From assembly GCA_016785015.1 (NCBI GenBank), contig JADHTJ010000038.1:1-33116 (forward strand): DNA of 33,116 nt, written 5' to 3'. The position numbers and the translations under genes are program-made. This document shows positions 14,304-22,598 of the stretch, in pieces (the stretch's first letter is position 1; the number at the start of each line of letters is the position of its first letter). This DNA comes from Anaerolineales bacterium. GTDB lineage: Bacteria; Chloroflexota; Anaerolineae; Anaerolineales; UBA11858. The notes below the pieces were generated by a model. That model was not told the origin of the DNA and made no database searches. It saw only the letters and a list, made by a program, of their open reading frames with translations.

Positions 14304-15461
14304 ATGAAAGTATCAGTTCTGCAAGAAAACCTTGCCCATGGCCTCAGTGTTGTTTCACGCGCCGTTTCACCACGCAGTACGCTGCCCGTATTAGGCAATA
14401 TTCTAGTCGCCAGCGATGAGGGGCGTTTGCGTCTTTCGGCAACCAACCTGGAGTTGGGAATCACCTGTTGGATTGGTGCCAAAATCGAAGAAGATGGCTC
14501 CACAACAGTTCCGGCGCGGACATTTACCGATTTGATCAGCACGCTACCTCCCAACCAAGTCAGCATGGATCTAAACGTGCGCACACAAACCATGAATGTG
14601 CGCTGCGGTACATCAAACACTGACCTAAAATGCATTGACGCACAAGAATTTCCTCCCATGCCGACCCCAGATTTGGAGGAGGGTTTAGAGATCAATGTTA
14701 CTGACCTTAGGGAGATGATTCAGCAGGTTGTTTTTGCAACTTCAACAGACGAGGCGCGCCCGATCCTCACGGGAGTTCTCTTAACCATTGAAGATGATAA
14801 GATAACTTTTGCTTCAGCTGATGGCTTCCGGCTCTCGGTGCGTAAAGCCGTGCTCTCATCTCCACTATCAAAACCCATTCAGGCTGTGATCCCGGCGCGG
14901 GCTTTGAGCGAATTAGCTCGCATTACATCTGCTTCACTCGGTTCGAACGGCTCAGAGAGCAGTGATAAGGTTACAATGCTGATGCCAGCCCAGAGCGGGC
15001 GTGTGATTTTCCGTACCCCAAACATCGAACTGGCAACCCAAATTATCGAAGGCACATTCCCTGATTACGAACAAATTATCCCCCGTGGTCATCAAACTCG
15101 CACAGTGCTCTCCACAGACGCGTTCCTGAAGGCTTGCAAACAGGCTGAAATCTTCGCCCGTGAAGGAACCCTTATCGCTAGAGTAAGTATCACACCGGGT
15201 GGAGAATTACAACCGGGCACCGTGGAGATCTCAGGTCAATCAGAAGAGACAGGTTCGAATCAAACCATCATCGATGCATCCATCGAGGGTCCTCCCATCC
15301 TAATTGCCTTCAATGTGCGTTTCATGCGTGAAGTATTGGATGTAATCAAGACGCCCAACGTCGCCTTAGAAACCTCGACGGATACCAGCCCAGGGGTGAT
15401 TCGCCCCGTCGGGCAGAAGGATTTTTTGCACGTGATCATGCCGATGCACTTGGGCAACTAA
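14304..15461 (+). CDS. dnaN: DNA polymerase III beta subunit (sliding clamp)
   Basis: The homodimeric ring clamp that tethers the replicative polymerase. The 385-residue protein shows the typical N-terminus (MKVSVLQENLAHGLSVVSRA), RSTLPVLGNILV, the domain-2 motif EARPILTGVLL followed by TFASADGFRLSV, and an end of DFLHVIMPMHLGN, which matches the canonical 'MPM' C-terminus. GAGGAGAGG precedes the ATG by 6 bases. A strong terminator follows at 15475-15509, so it appears to be transcribed separately from the next gene. No dnaA or recF is adjacent, so this is not the usual origin-linked dnaN cluster. Confidence 0.97.
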   Translation: MKVSVLQENLAHGLSVVSRAVSPRSTLPVLGNILVASDEGRLRLSATNLELGITCWIGAKIEEDGSTTVPARTFTDLISTLPPNQVSMDLNVRTQTMNVRCGTSNTDLKCIDAQEFPPMPTPDLEEGLEINVTDLREMIQQVVFATSTDEARPILTGVLLTIEDDKITFASADGFRLSVRKAVLSSPLSKPIQAVIPARALSELARITSASLGSNGSESSDKVTMLMPAQSGRVIFRTPNIELATQIIEGTFPDYEQIIPRGHQTRTVLSTDAFLKACKQAEIFAREGTLIARVSITPGGELQPGTVEISGQSEETGSNQTIIDASIEGPPILIAFNVRFMREVLDVIKTPNVALETSTDTSPGVIRPVGQKDFLHVIMPMHLGN

Positions 15462-15474
15462 ATAGATTTTCCGC

Positions 15475-15509
15475 GATCCGAAGCTGAATTGGGCTTCGGA
15501 TCATTTTTT
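15475..15509 (+). terminator. Rho-independent terminator after dnaN
   Basis: A 10-bp stem GATCCGAAGC / GCTTCGGATC (15475-15484 and 15493-15502) with an 8-base loop is followed by ATTTTTT. Confidence 0.85.
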
Positions 15510-15519
15510 AACCAACACC

Positions 15520-17853
15520 ATGACTTTGCCAAGCCCTTCCCCAGATCGGGCGCTAAGGATCCATCTAGCCTTAGCCCAATACCCAATTCTACGCACGCGT
15601 ATCCGTGCCCGAATGCGCCGGGCACTCTTCGAACGCGGCATAATATCGGCAAAAGATTTCGAAGCCGAAGTTCGGCAGAAGGCTATTGAATCGCAAGCTC
15701 GCGAAGGATTGCACGATCCTCTATGGGAAGAAACAGAGGAGACCTGGGAAATCAGGATGTCGCGCATTCGCACACACCTGACTGATTTCTACTTCGCCTA
15801 CAACCTGAGATTCGAAGATTTTGAAGAGATCGTCAAGGATGTTCTCGCTGAACGCGTCCCCATGGCTGACGAGATCGAGGTTTCTTTTAACCCCGAGTTA
15901 GCCCCTCAGGATATGCTCTTCGAACAGGCATTGGCAATCGAGCACTTGCCGCCAGAAGAGCATGCGCATTACAAGCATCGTTACCACGAGCTAATCGTAG
16001 TTCTAATCCGCAGACTGATCAGTGATCAACTGGCCTATATCAACATCGCCAAAACCTGGTTCACCGCCAGCGATTTGTTTGAGATCCAACGGCGCAAAAT
16101 CGGGCTTGGGAAAATTGGCGGCAAAGCCGCGGGAATGTTGTTAGCAGCACGCATCCTCAGTGAAGTAGCAGGGGAAGATATTCGTGACGCATTATGCATT
16201 CCAGAGTCCTACTTTCTTGGCTCTGATGTCATGTATGCATTTATGAGTTTCAACGAACTGATCCATTGGGCAGATCAAAAATACAAATCCGAAGAACAGA
16301 TCGTTGACGAATATGCAAGAATTCAAGACGAATACGCCAACGCTGACTTTCCACCAGATATCCTCGAGAAACTTTCGGAATTACTGGAAGAGGTTGGCAA
16401 CCAACCCATCATCGTAAGGTCATCTAGTCTTCTTGAAGATAATTTCGGGACATCTTTCGCAGGGAAATACGAAAGTGTCTTCTGCCCAAACCAGGGTTCC
16501 CCGGAAGAAAATCTCTTCGAGCTGACTCAGGCCATCCTACAGGTATTTGCCAGCGGCCTGAACCCGGACGCGCTGCTATACCGCCGAGCTATGGGTTTGC
16601 AAGATTATGATGAGCGGTTGGCTATCCTCATTCAAGTAGTTGAGGGCGAGCGTTTCGGAGATTATTTCTTTCCTCACGCCGCGGGTGTTGGATTCAGCCG
16701 TAACCTTTATCGCTGGTCACCCCAAATCCGCAGCGAGGATGGCTTTTTACGATTAGTTTGGGGGTTGGGAACCCGCGCCGTAGACCGTGTGGGCAATGAC
16801 TATCCCCGGATGGTAGCTCTCAGCCACCCCAATTTGCGACCTGAGTCTGAACCGAAGTTAATCCGTCGTTATTCTCAACAGTATATCGATGTGATCAATC
16901 TAAAAACTAATCAGTTCGAAACTTTACCTGCTCAGGATGTGATCACTCGCCAATATCCCTTGCTAAGATATATTGCCCAGCTAGATCAAGACGGATATCT
17001 CACTCCCATTCGCAGCAATCTGTCCGAGAAAGATGTTGAGAACGTTGTGCTTACTTTCGACACGCTCATTCAGCGCACGGAAGTCGCTGATCAGATGAAA
17101 CGCATTCTCAATCTATTGGAACGCTATTACAAAACCCCAGTAGATATGGAGTTTGCCATTCACGTTGACAAACTGAACAGCGTAACCCCAGATATTAAAA
17201 TTTCCATTTTACAGTGCCGACCACAAGCCTACTCCGAAGAGGAAGCAGCCTTTGTCCCTGATGATTTGAAAGACACAGACATTGTGTTTTCAACCAGCCG
17301 AATGGTCCCCCAAGGGCTTATCTCAGATATTCGCTACGTGCTGTTTGTTGTGCCAGAAGGCTATTTCGCACTGCCTACACCTGGGGAACGTGCTGAGTTG
17401 GGCCGGGTTATTGGTCGTCTGAATACGCTTCTGGCCAACGATACCTTCATTTGTGTTGGACCTGGTCGCTGGGGGACACGAAATCCCGACCTTGGCGTGA
17501 ACATTCGTTATGCAGATATCTATAATACGCGCTCATTGGTGGAACTGGCTGGTGAGGGGATTGGTCCTGCCCCTGAGCCTTCTTTTGGGACTCACTTCTT
17601 CCAAGATCTTGTTGAAGCGCGCGTCTTTCCCCTGGCAATATTTCTAGATGATCAAGATGTTATTTTTAATCGTCAATTCTTCTACGAAACCCCAAATCAA
17701 CTCGCTCGACTCGCCCCAGATGAGGTAAACTTAGAGTCGTGCATTCGATTGATCGAAGTTTCTTCATTCCGATCAAATCACCATCTTGAATTGGTCATGG
17801 ATAACGAAGCTGGGCAAGCGGTAGCATACCTTTCGAAAGACAAAACAAAGTAA
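15520..17853 (+). CDS. PEP/pyruvate-binding (PPDK_N-like) protein without a phosphohistidine domain (777 aa)
   Basis: The core (~195-565) is a PPDK/PEP-synthase nucleotide-binding domain: KIGGKAAGMLLAARIL (~198-213), PIIVRSSSLLEDNFGTSFAG (~296-315) and ILQCRPQA at its end. The N-terminal ~190 residues are an acidic helical region. After the core, where true enzymes have the swivelling phosphohistidine domain (TSHAA-type) and the PEP-binding barrel, there is instead a ~200-residue region with FICVGPGRWGTRNPDLGVN and SFGTHFFQDL. It therefore cannot be a complete PEP synthase. It may be an ATP-dependent phosphotransfer or ATP-grasp enzyme with an unknown acceptor. ATG 15520 lies 10 bases after the dnaN terminator and has no Shine-Dalgarno sequence. 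Confidence 0.85.
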   Translation: MTLPSPSPDRALRIHLALAQYPILRTRIRARMRRALFERGIISAKDFEAEVRQKAIESQAREGLHDPLWEETEETWEIRMSRIRTHLTDFYFAYNLRFEDFEEIVKDVLAERVPMADEIEVSFNPELAPQDMLFEQALAIEHLPPEEHAHYKHRYHELIVVLIRRLISDQLAYINIAKTWFTASDLFEIQRRKIGLGKIGGKAAGMLLAARILSEVAGEDIRDALCIPESYFLGSDVMYAFMSFNELIHWADQKYKSEEQIVDEYARIQDEYANADFPPDILEKLSELLEEVGNQPIIVRSSSLLEDNFGTSFAGKYESVFCPNQGSPEENLFELTQAILQVFASGLNPDALLYRRAMGLQDYDERLAILIQVVEGERFGDYFFPHAAGVGFSRNLYRWSPQIRSEDGFLRLVWGLGTRAVDRVGNDYPRMVALSHPNLRPESEPKLIRRYSQQYIDVINLKTNQFETLPAQDVITRQYPLLRYIAQLDQDGYLTPIRSNLSEKDVENVVLTFDTLIQRTEVADQMKRILNLLERYYKTPVDMEFAIHVDKLNSVTPDIKISILQCRPQAYSEEEAAFVPDDLKDTDIVFSTSRMVPQGLISDIRYVLFVVPEGYFALPTPGERAELGRVIGRLNTLLANDTFICVGPGRWGTRNPDLGVNIRYADIYNTRSLVELAGEGIGPAPEPSFGTHFFQDLVEARVFPLAIFLDDQDVIFNRQFFYETPNQLARLAPDEVNLESCIRLIEVSSFRSNHHLELVMDNEAGQAVAYLSKDKTK

Positions 17854-17888
17854 TTATAAAGTTCATGGAAACACGTATTTTGTAAATG

Positions 17889-17927
17889 ATAAGGGGATGG
17901 CAGTGCTGTCGCCATCCCCTTATTTTC
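17889..17927 (+). terminator. Rho-independent terminator after the PPDK_N-like gene
   Basis: A 13-bp stem ATAAGGGGATGGC / GCCATCCCCTTAT (17889-17901 and 17911-17923) with a 9-base loop is followed by TTTTC. Confidence 0.8.
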
Positions 17928-17967
17928 TGAAAAAGATTTGTTGGTGGGGCAGCAAGAAGGTACATCT

Positions 17968-18639
17968 ATGAAAAAGTTTGTCGCAGTAGCAGGCAATATT
18001 GGTGTGGGAAAATCAACCTTGGTGGGAATGCTCAGCAAAAACCTGGGCTGGGAGCCTTTTTATGAACCCCACACGGAAAATCCCTATTTGCCAGATTTCT
18101 ATAAGGATATGAAAGCCTGGGCTTTTCAATCTCAGGTTTTCTTCTTGACTCACCGACTGCGCATACACCGCAGCCTGATCGACCACCCAACCTCTGTCGT
18201 TCAAGATCGAAGCGTTTATGAAGATGCTGAGGTCTTTGCGCGCAATCTTTATACTCAGAAACAGATGGACGAACGAGATTATGAAACCTATCAGGAACTC
18301 TACCATGTTCTCAGCGAGTTTTTGCCCCCCCCTGACCTGGTCGTTTACCTGAAAGCATCAGTTGAAACCTTGCAGCGACGAATTCGAAACCGAGGTCGTG
18401 ATTACGAAAGCAAGATCAGTCCAGAATATCTGGGGCAGTTGAATGAGCTATATGAAGATTGGGTGGAAAATTTCAATCTCTGTCCAGTGTTGACTGTCCC
18501 CGCGGATGATATCAACTACGTCGAACACCCCGCACATTTAGAGCTGGTCATCCAAAAAGTGGATGAAAAATTGACTGGAAAAGATATAGTTGTCTTCGAC
18601 CCTGTGGATGTTGAAAACGGCCGCAACTCATCATACTAA
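17968..18639 (+). CDS. Deoxynucleoside kinase (dGK/dCK family, 223 aa)
   Basis: Phosphorylates deoxynucleosides for salvage. P-loop GNIGVGKS lies near the N-terminus (MKKFVAVAGNIGVGKS). The family DRSVYED motif (VVQDRSVYEDAEVFA) and a lid Arg-rich stretch (LQRRIRNRGRDYES) are present. The length is typical. I chose ATG 17968 because GAAGG lies 7 bases before it; a longer TTG start at 17938 has no support and would overlap the tail of the preceding terminator region. It converges with lysS. Substrate preference (dA/dG against dC) cannot be settled by eye. Confidence 0.93.
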   Translation: MKKFVAVAGNIGVGKSTLVGMLSKNLGWEPFYEPHTENPYLPDFYKDMKAWAFQSQVFFLTHRLRIHRSLIDHPTSVVQDRSVYEDAEVFARNLYTQKQMDERDYETYQELYHVLSEFLPPPDLVVYLKASVETLQRRIRNRGRDYESKISPEYLGQLNELYEDWVENFNLCPVLTVPADDINYVEHPAHLELVIQKVDEKLTGKDIVVFDPVDVENGRNSSY

Positions 18640-18642
18640 ATA

Positions 18643-18733
18643 GAACACAGGTTACACGGATTTAACAGATACACGCGGAAAATATTCAGTATTTTATCCG
18701 TGCAAATCTACCAAATCTGCGTCGCCCGCGTTC
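18643..18733. repeat. Palindromic intergenic repeat, GAACGC-type (copy 1)
   Basis: Begins GAACACAGGTTACACGGATT and ends ATCTGCGTCGCCCGCGTTC. The two halves are imperfect inverted copies (about 37 bases each). It lies between the converging kinase and lysS genes and is related to 22490-22572. Confidence 0.7.
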
Positions 18734-18740
18734 TATTTTT

Positions 18741-20258
18741 TTATTCTTTACTACGTAAGTGGGGGAATAGGATCACTTCCCGAATGCTGTGCTGATCTGT
18801 CAGCAGCATAGTCAATCGATCGATACCCATGCCAAAGCCACCATTGGGGGGCATTCCATAACGCATGGCGCGCAAATAATCGTCATCCATCGGGTGGCGT
18901 TCTTCGTCATCCTCAGCGTAATCGCGCCCCATTTCCAAGAAACGCGCTTCCTGATCAAGAGGGTCATTGAGTTCTGTGAAGGCGTTGCACAATTCCATCC
19001 CACCCAGGAAGCCTTCAAAACGTTCGACCGTCGTAGGATCACCCAGAATGCTCTTCGCCAGGGGTGAGATATCCCTGGGGTAGTTGTACAGGAATGTCGG
19101 CTGGATCAAATTGGGTTCGAGATGGTTGCTGATCAAAGCATCGATCAACTTACCCCTTGCTGAATCAGGTTTGACTTCGATGCCTTTTGTTTTCATCGCT
19201 GCTGCTAGACTTTCTGCCGTCATATGCTGATTGATATCAATGCCCGTGGCGTCGATCAAACCCTGGCGCAGCTCGATACGCTCCCAAGGAGGGTCAAGAT
19301 TGATCTCATGCCCCTGGAAAGTGAAAGTGCGTTTACCAAATACCTGGTCGGCGACGAAGGCCAACATATTTTCGGTAAGCTCCATGACCTGGTTATAGTC
19401 CGCATAAGCCCAGTAAAACTCTAACTGGGTGAATTCAGGGTTATGTTTGAAAGAAACACCTTCGTTGCGGAAATCGCGCCCAATCTCATAGACACGCTCA
19501 AAGCCGCCCACCAGCAAACGTTTGAGATAAAGCTCGAAGGAGATTCGTAAATAAAGTTCCTGTTTGAGCTGGTTATGGTGCGTAACAAAAGGCTCGGCAG
19601 CCGCACCGCCGTAAATTGGCTGTAAAATTGGCGTTTCAACCTCGAGGAACTCATTATCATCCATAAAGTTTTGCAGGGCGCGCACAATAGCCGCACGCGT
19701 GCGGAAGATCTTGCGCACATCGGCATTGACTGCCAAATCAGCGTAGCGTTGACGAAAACGAGTCTCCGGATCAGCTAACGTTGCATGCTGAATCACCTCG
19801 CCGTCTACGACTTCATCCTTGGCAGCTGGCAGCGGCGTCACTGCTTTGGACAGCATTCGGAAGGACTCAACCCAGATCGAAATTTCGCCCGTTCGAGTAC
19901 GAAATATTCTCCCGCTTGCTTGGATGAAATCACCCAAATCAAAAGCATGATTGAAGAAATCGATTTGCTCCTTGCCAATATCATTCGCCCGGAAGAAAAG
20001 CTGGATGCGTCCATGGCCATCCTCAATATGGGCAAAAGAGATCTTGCCCATTGGTCGCATAGAACGCAGTCGGCCAACCAATGTGGCCTGAATCTCTTCG
20101 GGGTTTTCGTCATTCTCCACCGCTTCAAAGGCCTGGACAGCTTCCACACTCGTATGAGTACGTTCTACGCGATGCGGATAAGGTTCAATTCCCTCGGCAC
20201 GCAGCTCTTCTATTTTTTCTAATCTGACTTGCTCTAAGTTTGAATATTCGTTGGACAT
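18741..20258 (-). CDS. lysS: Lysyl-tRNA synthetase, class II
   Basis: Charges tRNA-Lys. The 505-residue protein has the N-terminal OB-fold anticodon-binding domain (VGRLRSMRPMGKISFAHIED at ~61-80) and the class II core. Motif 2 is FRNEGVSFKHNPEFTQLEFY. Motif 3 is GFGMGIDRLTMLLTDQHSIR near the end, and the C-terminus is REVILFPHLRSKE. No truncation is seen. It starts at ATG 20258; a good -10 (TATAAT, minus strand 20290-20285) lies 26 bases upstream. It is downstream of greA, with a greA terminator between them. Confidence 0.97.
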   Translation of the reverse strand: MSNEYSNLEQVRLEKIEELRAEGIEPYPHRVERTHTSVEAVQAFEAVENDENPEEIQATLVGRLRSMRPMGKISFAHIEDGHGRIQLFFRANDIGKEQIDFFNHAFDLGDFIQASGRIFRTRTGEISIWVESFRMLSKAVTPLPAAKDEVVDGEVIQHATLADPETRFRQRYADLAVNADVRKIFRTRAAIVRALQNFMDDNEFLEVETPILQPIYGGAAAEPFVTHHNQLKQELYLRISFELYLKRLLVGGFERVYEIGRDFRNEGVSFKHNPEFTQLEFYWAYADYNQVMELTENMLAFVADQVFGKRTFTFQGHEINLDPPWERIELRQGLIDATGIDINQHMTAESLAAAMKTKGIEVKPDSARGKLIDALISNHLEPNLIQPTFLYNYPRDISPLAKSILGDPTTVERFEGFLGGMELCNAFTELNDPLDQEARFLEMGRDYAEDDEERHPMDDDYLRAMRYGMPPNGGFGMGIDRLTMLLTDQHSIREVILFPHLRSKE

Positions 20259-20284
20259 AATTCGTCGTTTCTCGTCAGTAAGTG

Positions 20285-20290
20285 ATTATA
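20285..20290 (-). promoter_or_regulatory. Candidate -10 box for lysS
   Basis: Perfect TATAAT on the minus strand. The matching -35 is poor (TTTCCG-like at 17 bases), so the promoter is tentative. Confidence 0.35.
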
Positions 20291-20373
20291 GCTTAGTAGA
20301 AAATAGTCGGAAAAATGGGTTTTTCCAGTATCTTTGCTGCGAAGGCTTTAGTCTGAACAGCTATTTTGGCAAT

Positions 20374-20409
20374 AAAAAAGCCCCGCATCGAGTGTACTCG
20401 CGCGGGGCT
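20374..20409 (-). terminator. Rho-independent terminator after greA
   Basis: On the minus strand, AGCCCCGC / GCGGGGCT forms the outer stem. An inner CGAGT / ACTCG stem extends it, and TTTTTT follows directly. Confidence 0.88.
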
Positions 20410-20428
20410 ATACGGGTCAAGCCCCAGT

Positions 20429-20896
20429 TTATTCGACCTTCAAAATTTTCACAGTAAACGAGCCATTGGGTGCTTGCACGGTCACATCTTCTTTGGCTTT
20501 ATGTCCAATAAGCGCTTTCCCTAGTGGCGATTCATTGGATATTCGTCCATTGCTCGGGTGCGCCTCAACAGCACCAACGATCGTATAACTCTCCGGATCG
20601 AAATCGTCTTCTTGAATGGTCACTTTGGAGCCAATCTGAATCTCATCTCGTTTCCGATCTTCGTCGATCAGCTGTGCATTGGCGAGGATAAGCTTTAATT
20701 CCTGAATACGTCCCTCAACGAACGCCTGTTCGTTACGTGCAGCATCGCATTCAGCATCAGCATCCACGCCAGAGTCGCCATCTTCAAGAGCTTCGCGCAA
20801 GCGTTCGGCCACTTCATGACGGCGCGTTGTGCGGAGATACTCAAGTTCTTGTTGGAGTTTCTCAAAACCCTCTTGGGTCAAGTATGTTGGTGGCAT
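20429..20896 (-). CDS. greA: Transcription elongation factor GreA
   Basis: Rescues backtracked RNA polymerase by stimulating transcript cleavage. The N-terminal coiled coil (LTQEGFEKLQQELEYLRTTR) has its acidic tip at DGDSGVDADAE-like residues. The C-terminal FKBP-like domain contains IVGAVEAHPSNGRISNESPLGKALIGHKAKEDV. The 155-residue length is normal. I chose ATG 20896 (MPPTYLTQEGF) over the longer frame to 20962 because AGGAGG lies upstream and the extension looks like leader. It has its own promoter at 21051-21079 and its own terminator. Confidence 0.96.
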   Translation of the reverse strand: MPPTYLTQEGFEKLQQELEYLRTTRRHEVAERLREALEDGDSGVDADAECDAARNEQAFVEGRIQELKLILANAQLIDEDRKRDEIQIGSKVTIQEDDFDPESYTIVGAVEAHPSNGRISNESPLGKALIGHKAKEDVTVQAPNGSFTVKILKVE

Positions 20897-21002
20897 TTTT
20901 CTTCCTTCGCCCCTCCTGATAATTTTCTTCTTGATGTTATTGAAAAAATCCCTTATCCACAATTCGCGCTAATCGGGGCACACCAACACGAAGTAAATAA
21001 GG

Positions 21003-21079
21003 AGCGGCGTCAATATGTAGGAATTTGTATCCTATTGCGCCGCGGCCGGGATTTTAGCATAATATTTTTTGCAATGCAA
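21003..21079 (-). promoter_or_regulatory. greA: greA promoter and structured 5' leader
   Basis: On the minus strand, TTGCAT (21079-21074), 17 bases, then TAAAAT (21056-21051). The predicted ~150-base leader starts with an imperfect hairpin, GCGGCGCAATAGGA against TCCTACATATTGACGCCGC (about 21004-21043). The structure could be regulatory, but I recognise no known riboswitch. Confidence 0.5.
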
Positions 21080-21100
21080 GGGCTATTTTAGAACATTAGT

Positions 21101-21826
21101 TCAGTTCGTTTTCCAAAGAATCAGCCCCCCCATTTGTTGAGAATATGCGCGAATTGCTGTACGCATATCAGGTAGGTTGTCCCAAAACGTACTGATTTGC
21201 GATTGATGCGCAGCAACAGCATCTCCCCAGGCAGCGATACCTTTGTCGGTTATAGAAAATTGTAGAGGGGTCATCCGCTCAGGCTTCCAATCAGGAACAT
21301 CCTGTAAATAAGGATAATCCGCGTAATACCAAAGAGAGATATTGAGAGACTCAGCTGCAGCGCGTGTGAGTTGATGATCGACGTGGTTTCCCAATCCCAA
21401 TGGGCAAACCAAATTGACCTTAGGGGTGAGTGCCGTTCTCAGGGTTTGGCTTAGTCTCCGAACACGGATCTGCTCATCGGGGTGCAGGAGTCCAAACAAA
21501 GAACTTTCCGATGCGTAAAGATGTTCTCCTGTCTGTTCCGATCGACGGTAGATACAGTCGGGCACAAAGAAATGCCGATGAGATGCTCCCAGTATCGAAC
21601 AGGCCTCAACATCCTCAGCACGACGCCTGATCATGGCATCATGTCCAGTCTCCCAACGTTCGTGCAAACTCTCGGCGAATGCAGAAAGGTGTTCATCAGG
21701 CCTATCCCCAGCACAGACCGTCCAGACAGCTGTCTCCTCACCAGCCGCGGCCTGCTCCCAGAGCAAACCACCGAGGGACAGCGCCACATCATCCAGATGA
21801 GGGGAAAGATAGATCCATTTCGTCAT
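21101..21826 (-). CDS. PIG-L/LmbE family deacetylase (241 aa)
   Basis: Zinc-dependent N-acetylglucosaminyl-type deacetylase. The PHLDD motif (YLSPHLDDVALSLGG, residues 6-20) supplies His and Asp zinc ligands plus the catalytic Asp. The second metal motif HxxH is in LGLGNHVDHQ (~150). The fold is full length. Relatives include MshB/BshB enzymes of low-molecular-weight thiol synthesis and many sugar deacetylases; the substrate cannot be told here. It is divergent from sodN across 143 bases and has no obvious cotranscribed partner. Confidence 0.92.
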   Translation of the reverse strand: MTKWIYLSPHLDDVALSLGGLLWEQAAAGEETAVWTVCAGDRPDEHLSAFAESLHERWETGHDAMIRRRAEDVEACSILGASHRHFFVPDCIYRRSEQTGEHLYASESSLFGLLHPDEQIRVRRLSQTLRTALTPKVNLVCPLGLGNHVDHQLTRAAAESLNISLWYYADYPYLQDVPDWKPERMTPLQFSITDKGIAAWGDAVAAHQSQISTFWDNLPDMRTAIRAYSQQMGGLILWKTN

Positions 21827-21873
21827 ATGTGCGCCATTATATATGAATTTTCTATGAACGAGTTCTTAAATAT

Positions 21874-21937
21874 TATCGAATAACTTGACAGAAATAGTCT
21901 TATTAATTATGATCACAAGTGTCAAATATTTCGAATA
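21874..21937 (+). promoter_or_regulatory. sodN: sodN promoter flanked by an imperfect palindrome
   Basis: TTGACA (21885-21890), 17 bases, TATGAT (21908-21913). The -35 lies within a half-site (TATCGAATAACTTGACA, 21874-21890) that is nearly repeated in reverse complement at 21920-21937 (TGTCAAATATTTCGAATA), with one gap and about two mismatches. The -10 sits between the two halves, as expected for a repressor-controlled promoter. Confidence 0.65.
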
Positions 21938-21969
21938 ATGAAACCCTTTTTGTACCATAGGAGGTCAAA

Positions 21970-22458
21970 ATGATTTACAAATTCTTCAAAGCGTTGGATG
22001 AAAAATTTGGCTTCGAGCAAGCCAAGGCTCACTGTGATGTTCCCTGCGGTATCTATGATCCCATTGTTGCTCAGATTAACGCATTGACTGTTGTGCGCAT
22101 GATGGATTTGATGGCAGCCCTCGAAGGCGAGGGTGTTGCTTACCAAAATAGCATGTCACGTTACGTAGCCGTCAAAGAAGAGCATGCCGAAAAAGCCAAG
22201 CACGAAGTGCGCGTGATTTGGGGCGATTTCATCAGCCCAGATCATGTTGCACAGTATCCTGAACTTCCTGAATTAGTTCACAAAATCATGAAGTTGGGTT
22301 CCAAAACCCGCCAGACTGCCGACCGCGAAACCGGTGTTGCATTCGTCGAAACAATCAACAAATTCGCCGAGATCTTCTGGGCCATCAAGGGTGTCAGCAC
22401 CAAGAAGGCCAAGGCTCCCTACGCGCCAGCGCTGGAAATGGTTTACGCCGATCTGTAA
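21970..22458 (+). CDS. sodN: Superoxide dismutase, nickel type (precursor)
   Basis: Converts superoxide to oxygen and peroxide with an N-terminal nickel hook. The hook HCDVPCGIYDP (residues 21-31) is present, with Cys22 and Cys26 as ligands. The mature enzyme must start at His21, so the first 20 residues (MIYKFFKALDEKFGFEQAKA) are a propeptide removed by SodX, here encoded next. The rest is the expected helical bundle. A strong AGGAGGT lies 4 bases before the ATG. The propeptide is amphipathic rather than a classical signal peptide, so a cytoplasmic enzyme is likely. Confidence 0.96.
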   Translation: MIYKFFKALDEKFGFEQAKAHCDVPCGIYDPIVAQINALTVVRMMDLMAALEGEGVAYQNSMSRYVAVKEEHAEKAKHEVRVIWGDFISPDHVAQYPELPELVHKIMKLGSKTRQTADRETGVAFVETINKFAEIFWAIKGVSTKKAKAPYAPALEMVYADL

Positions 22459-22489
22459 GGTTTTTCTTTGATGTAAGTTGGGAAAGTTA

Positions 22490-22572
22490 GAACGCGGATC
22501 ACGCAGATTTAAATGATTTTCGCAGATAAAAATATCTGCGTTCATCTACTACCTCAGTGTTGATCTGCGTTC
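22490..22572. repeat. Palindromic intergenic repeat, GAACGC-type (copy 2)
   Basis: Begins GAACGCGGATCACGCAGATT and ends GATCTGCGTTC, with the halves imperfectly inverted (inner ATTTTCGCAGAT / ATCTGCGTTCAT). It resembles 18643-18733. It separates sodN from sodX and may form a stable hairpin in their shared transcript. Confidence 0.7.
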
Positions 22573-22598
22573 CATTTTCACCGACGTACGATAAAAAT

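Noticed and set aside
14304-15461. Replication origin next to dnaN
   Set aside because: No dnaA, no DnaA-box cluster and no AT-rich repeat array around dnaN; the neighbours are unrelated genes.
20897-20962. N-terminal extension of greA (MWIRDFFNN...)
   Set aside because: GreA family proteins start near MPPTYLTQEGF, and AGGAGG lies inside this extension upstream of ATG 20896.
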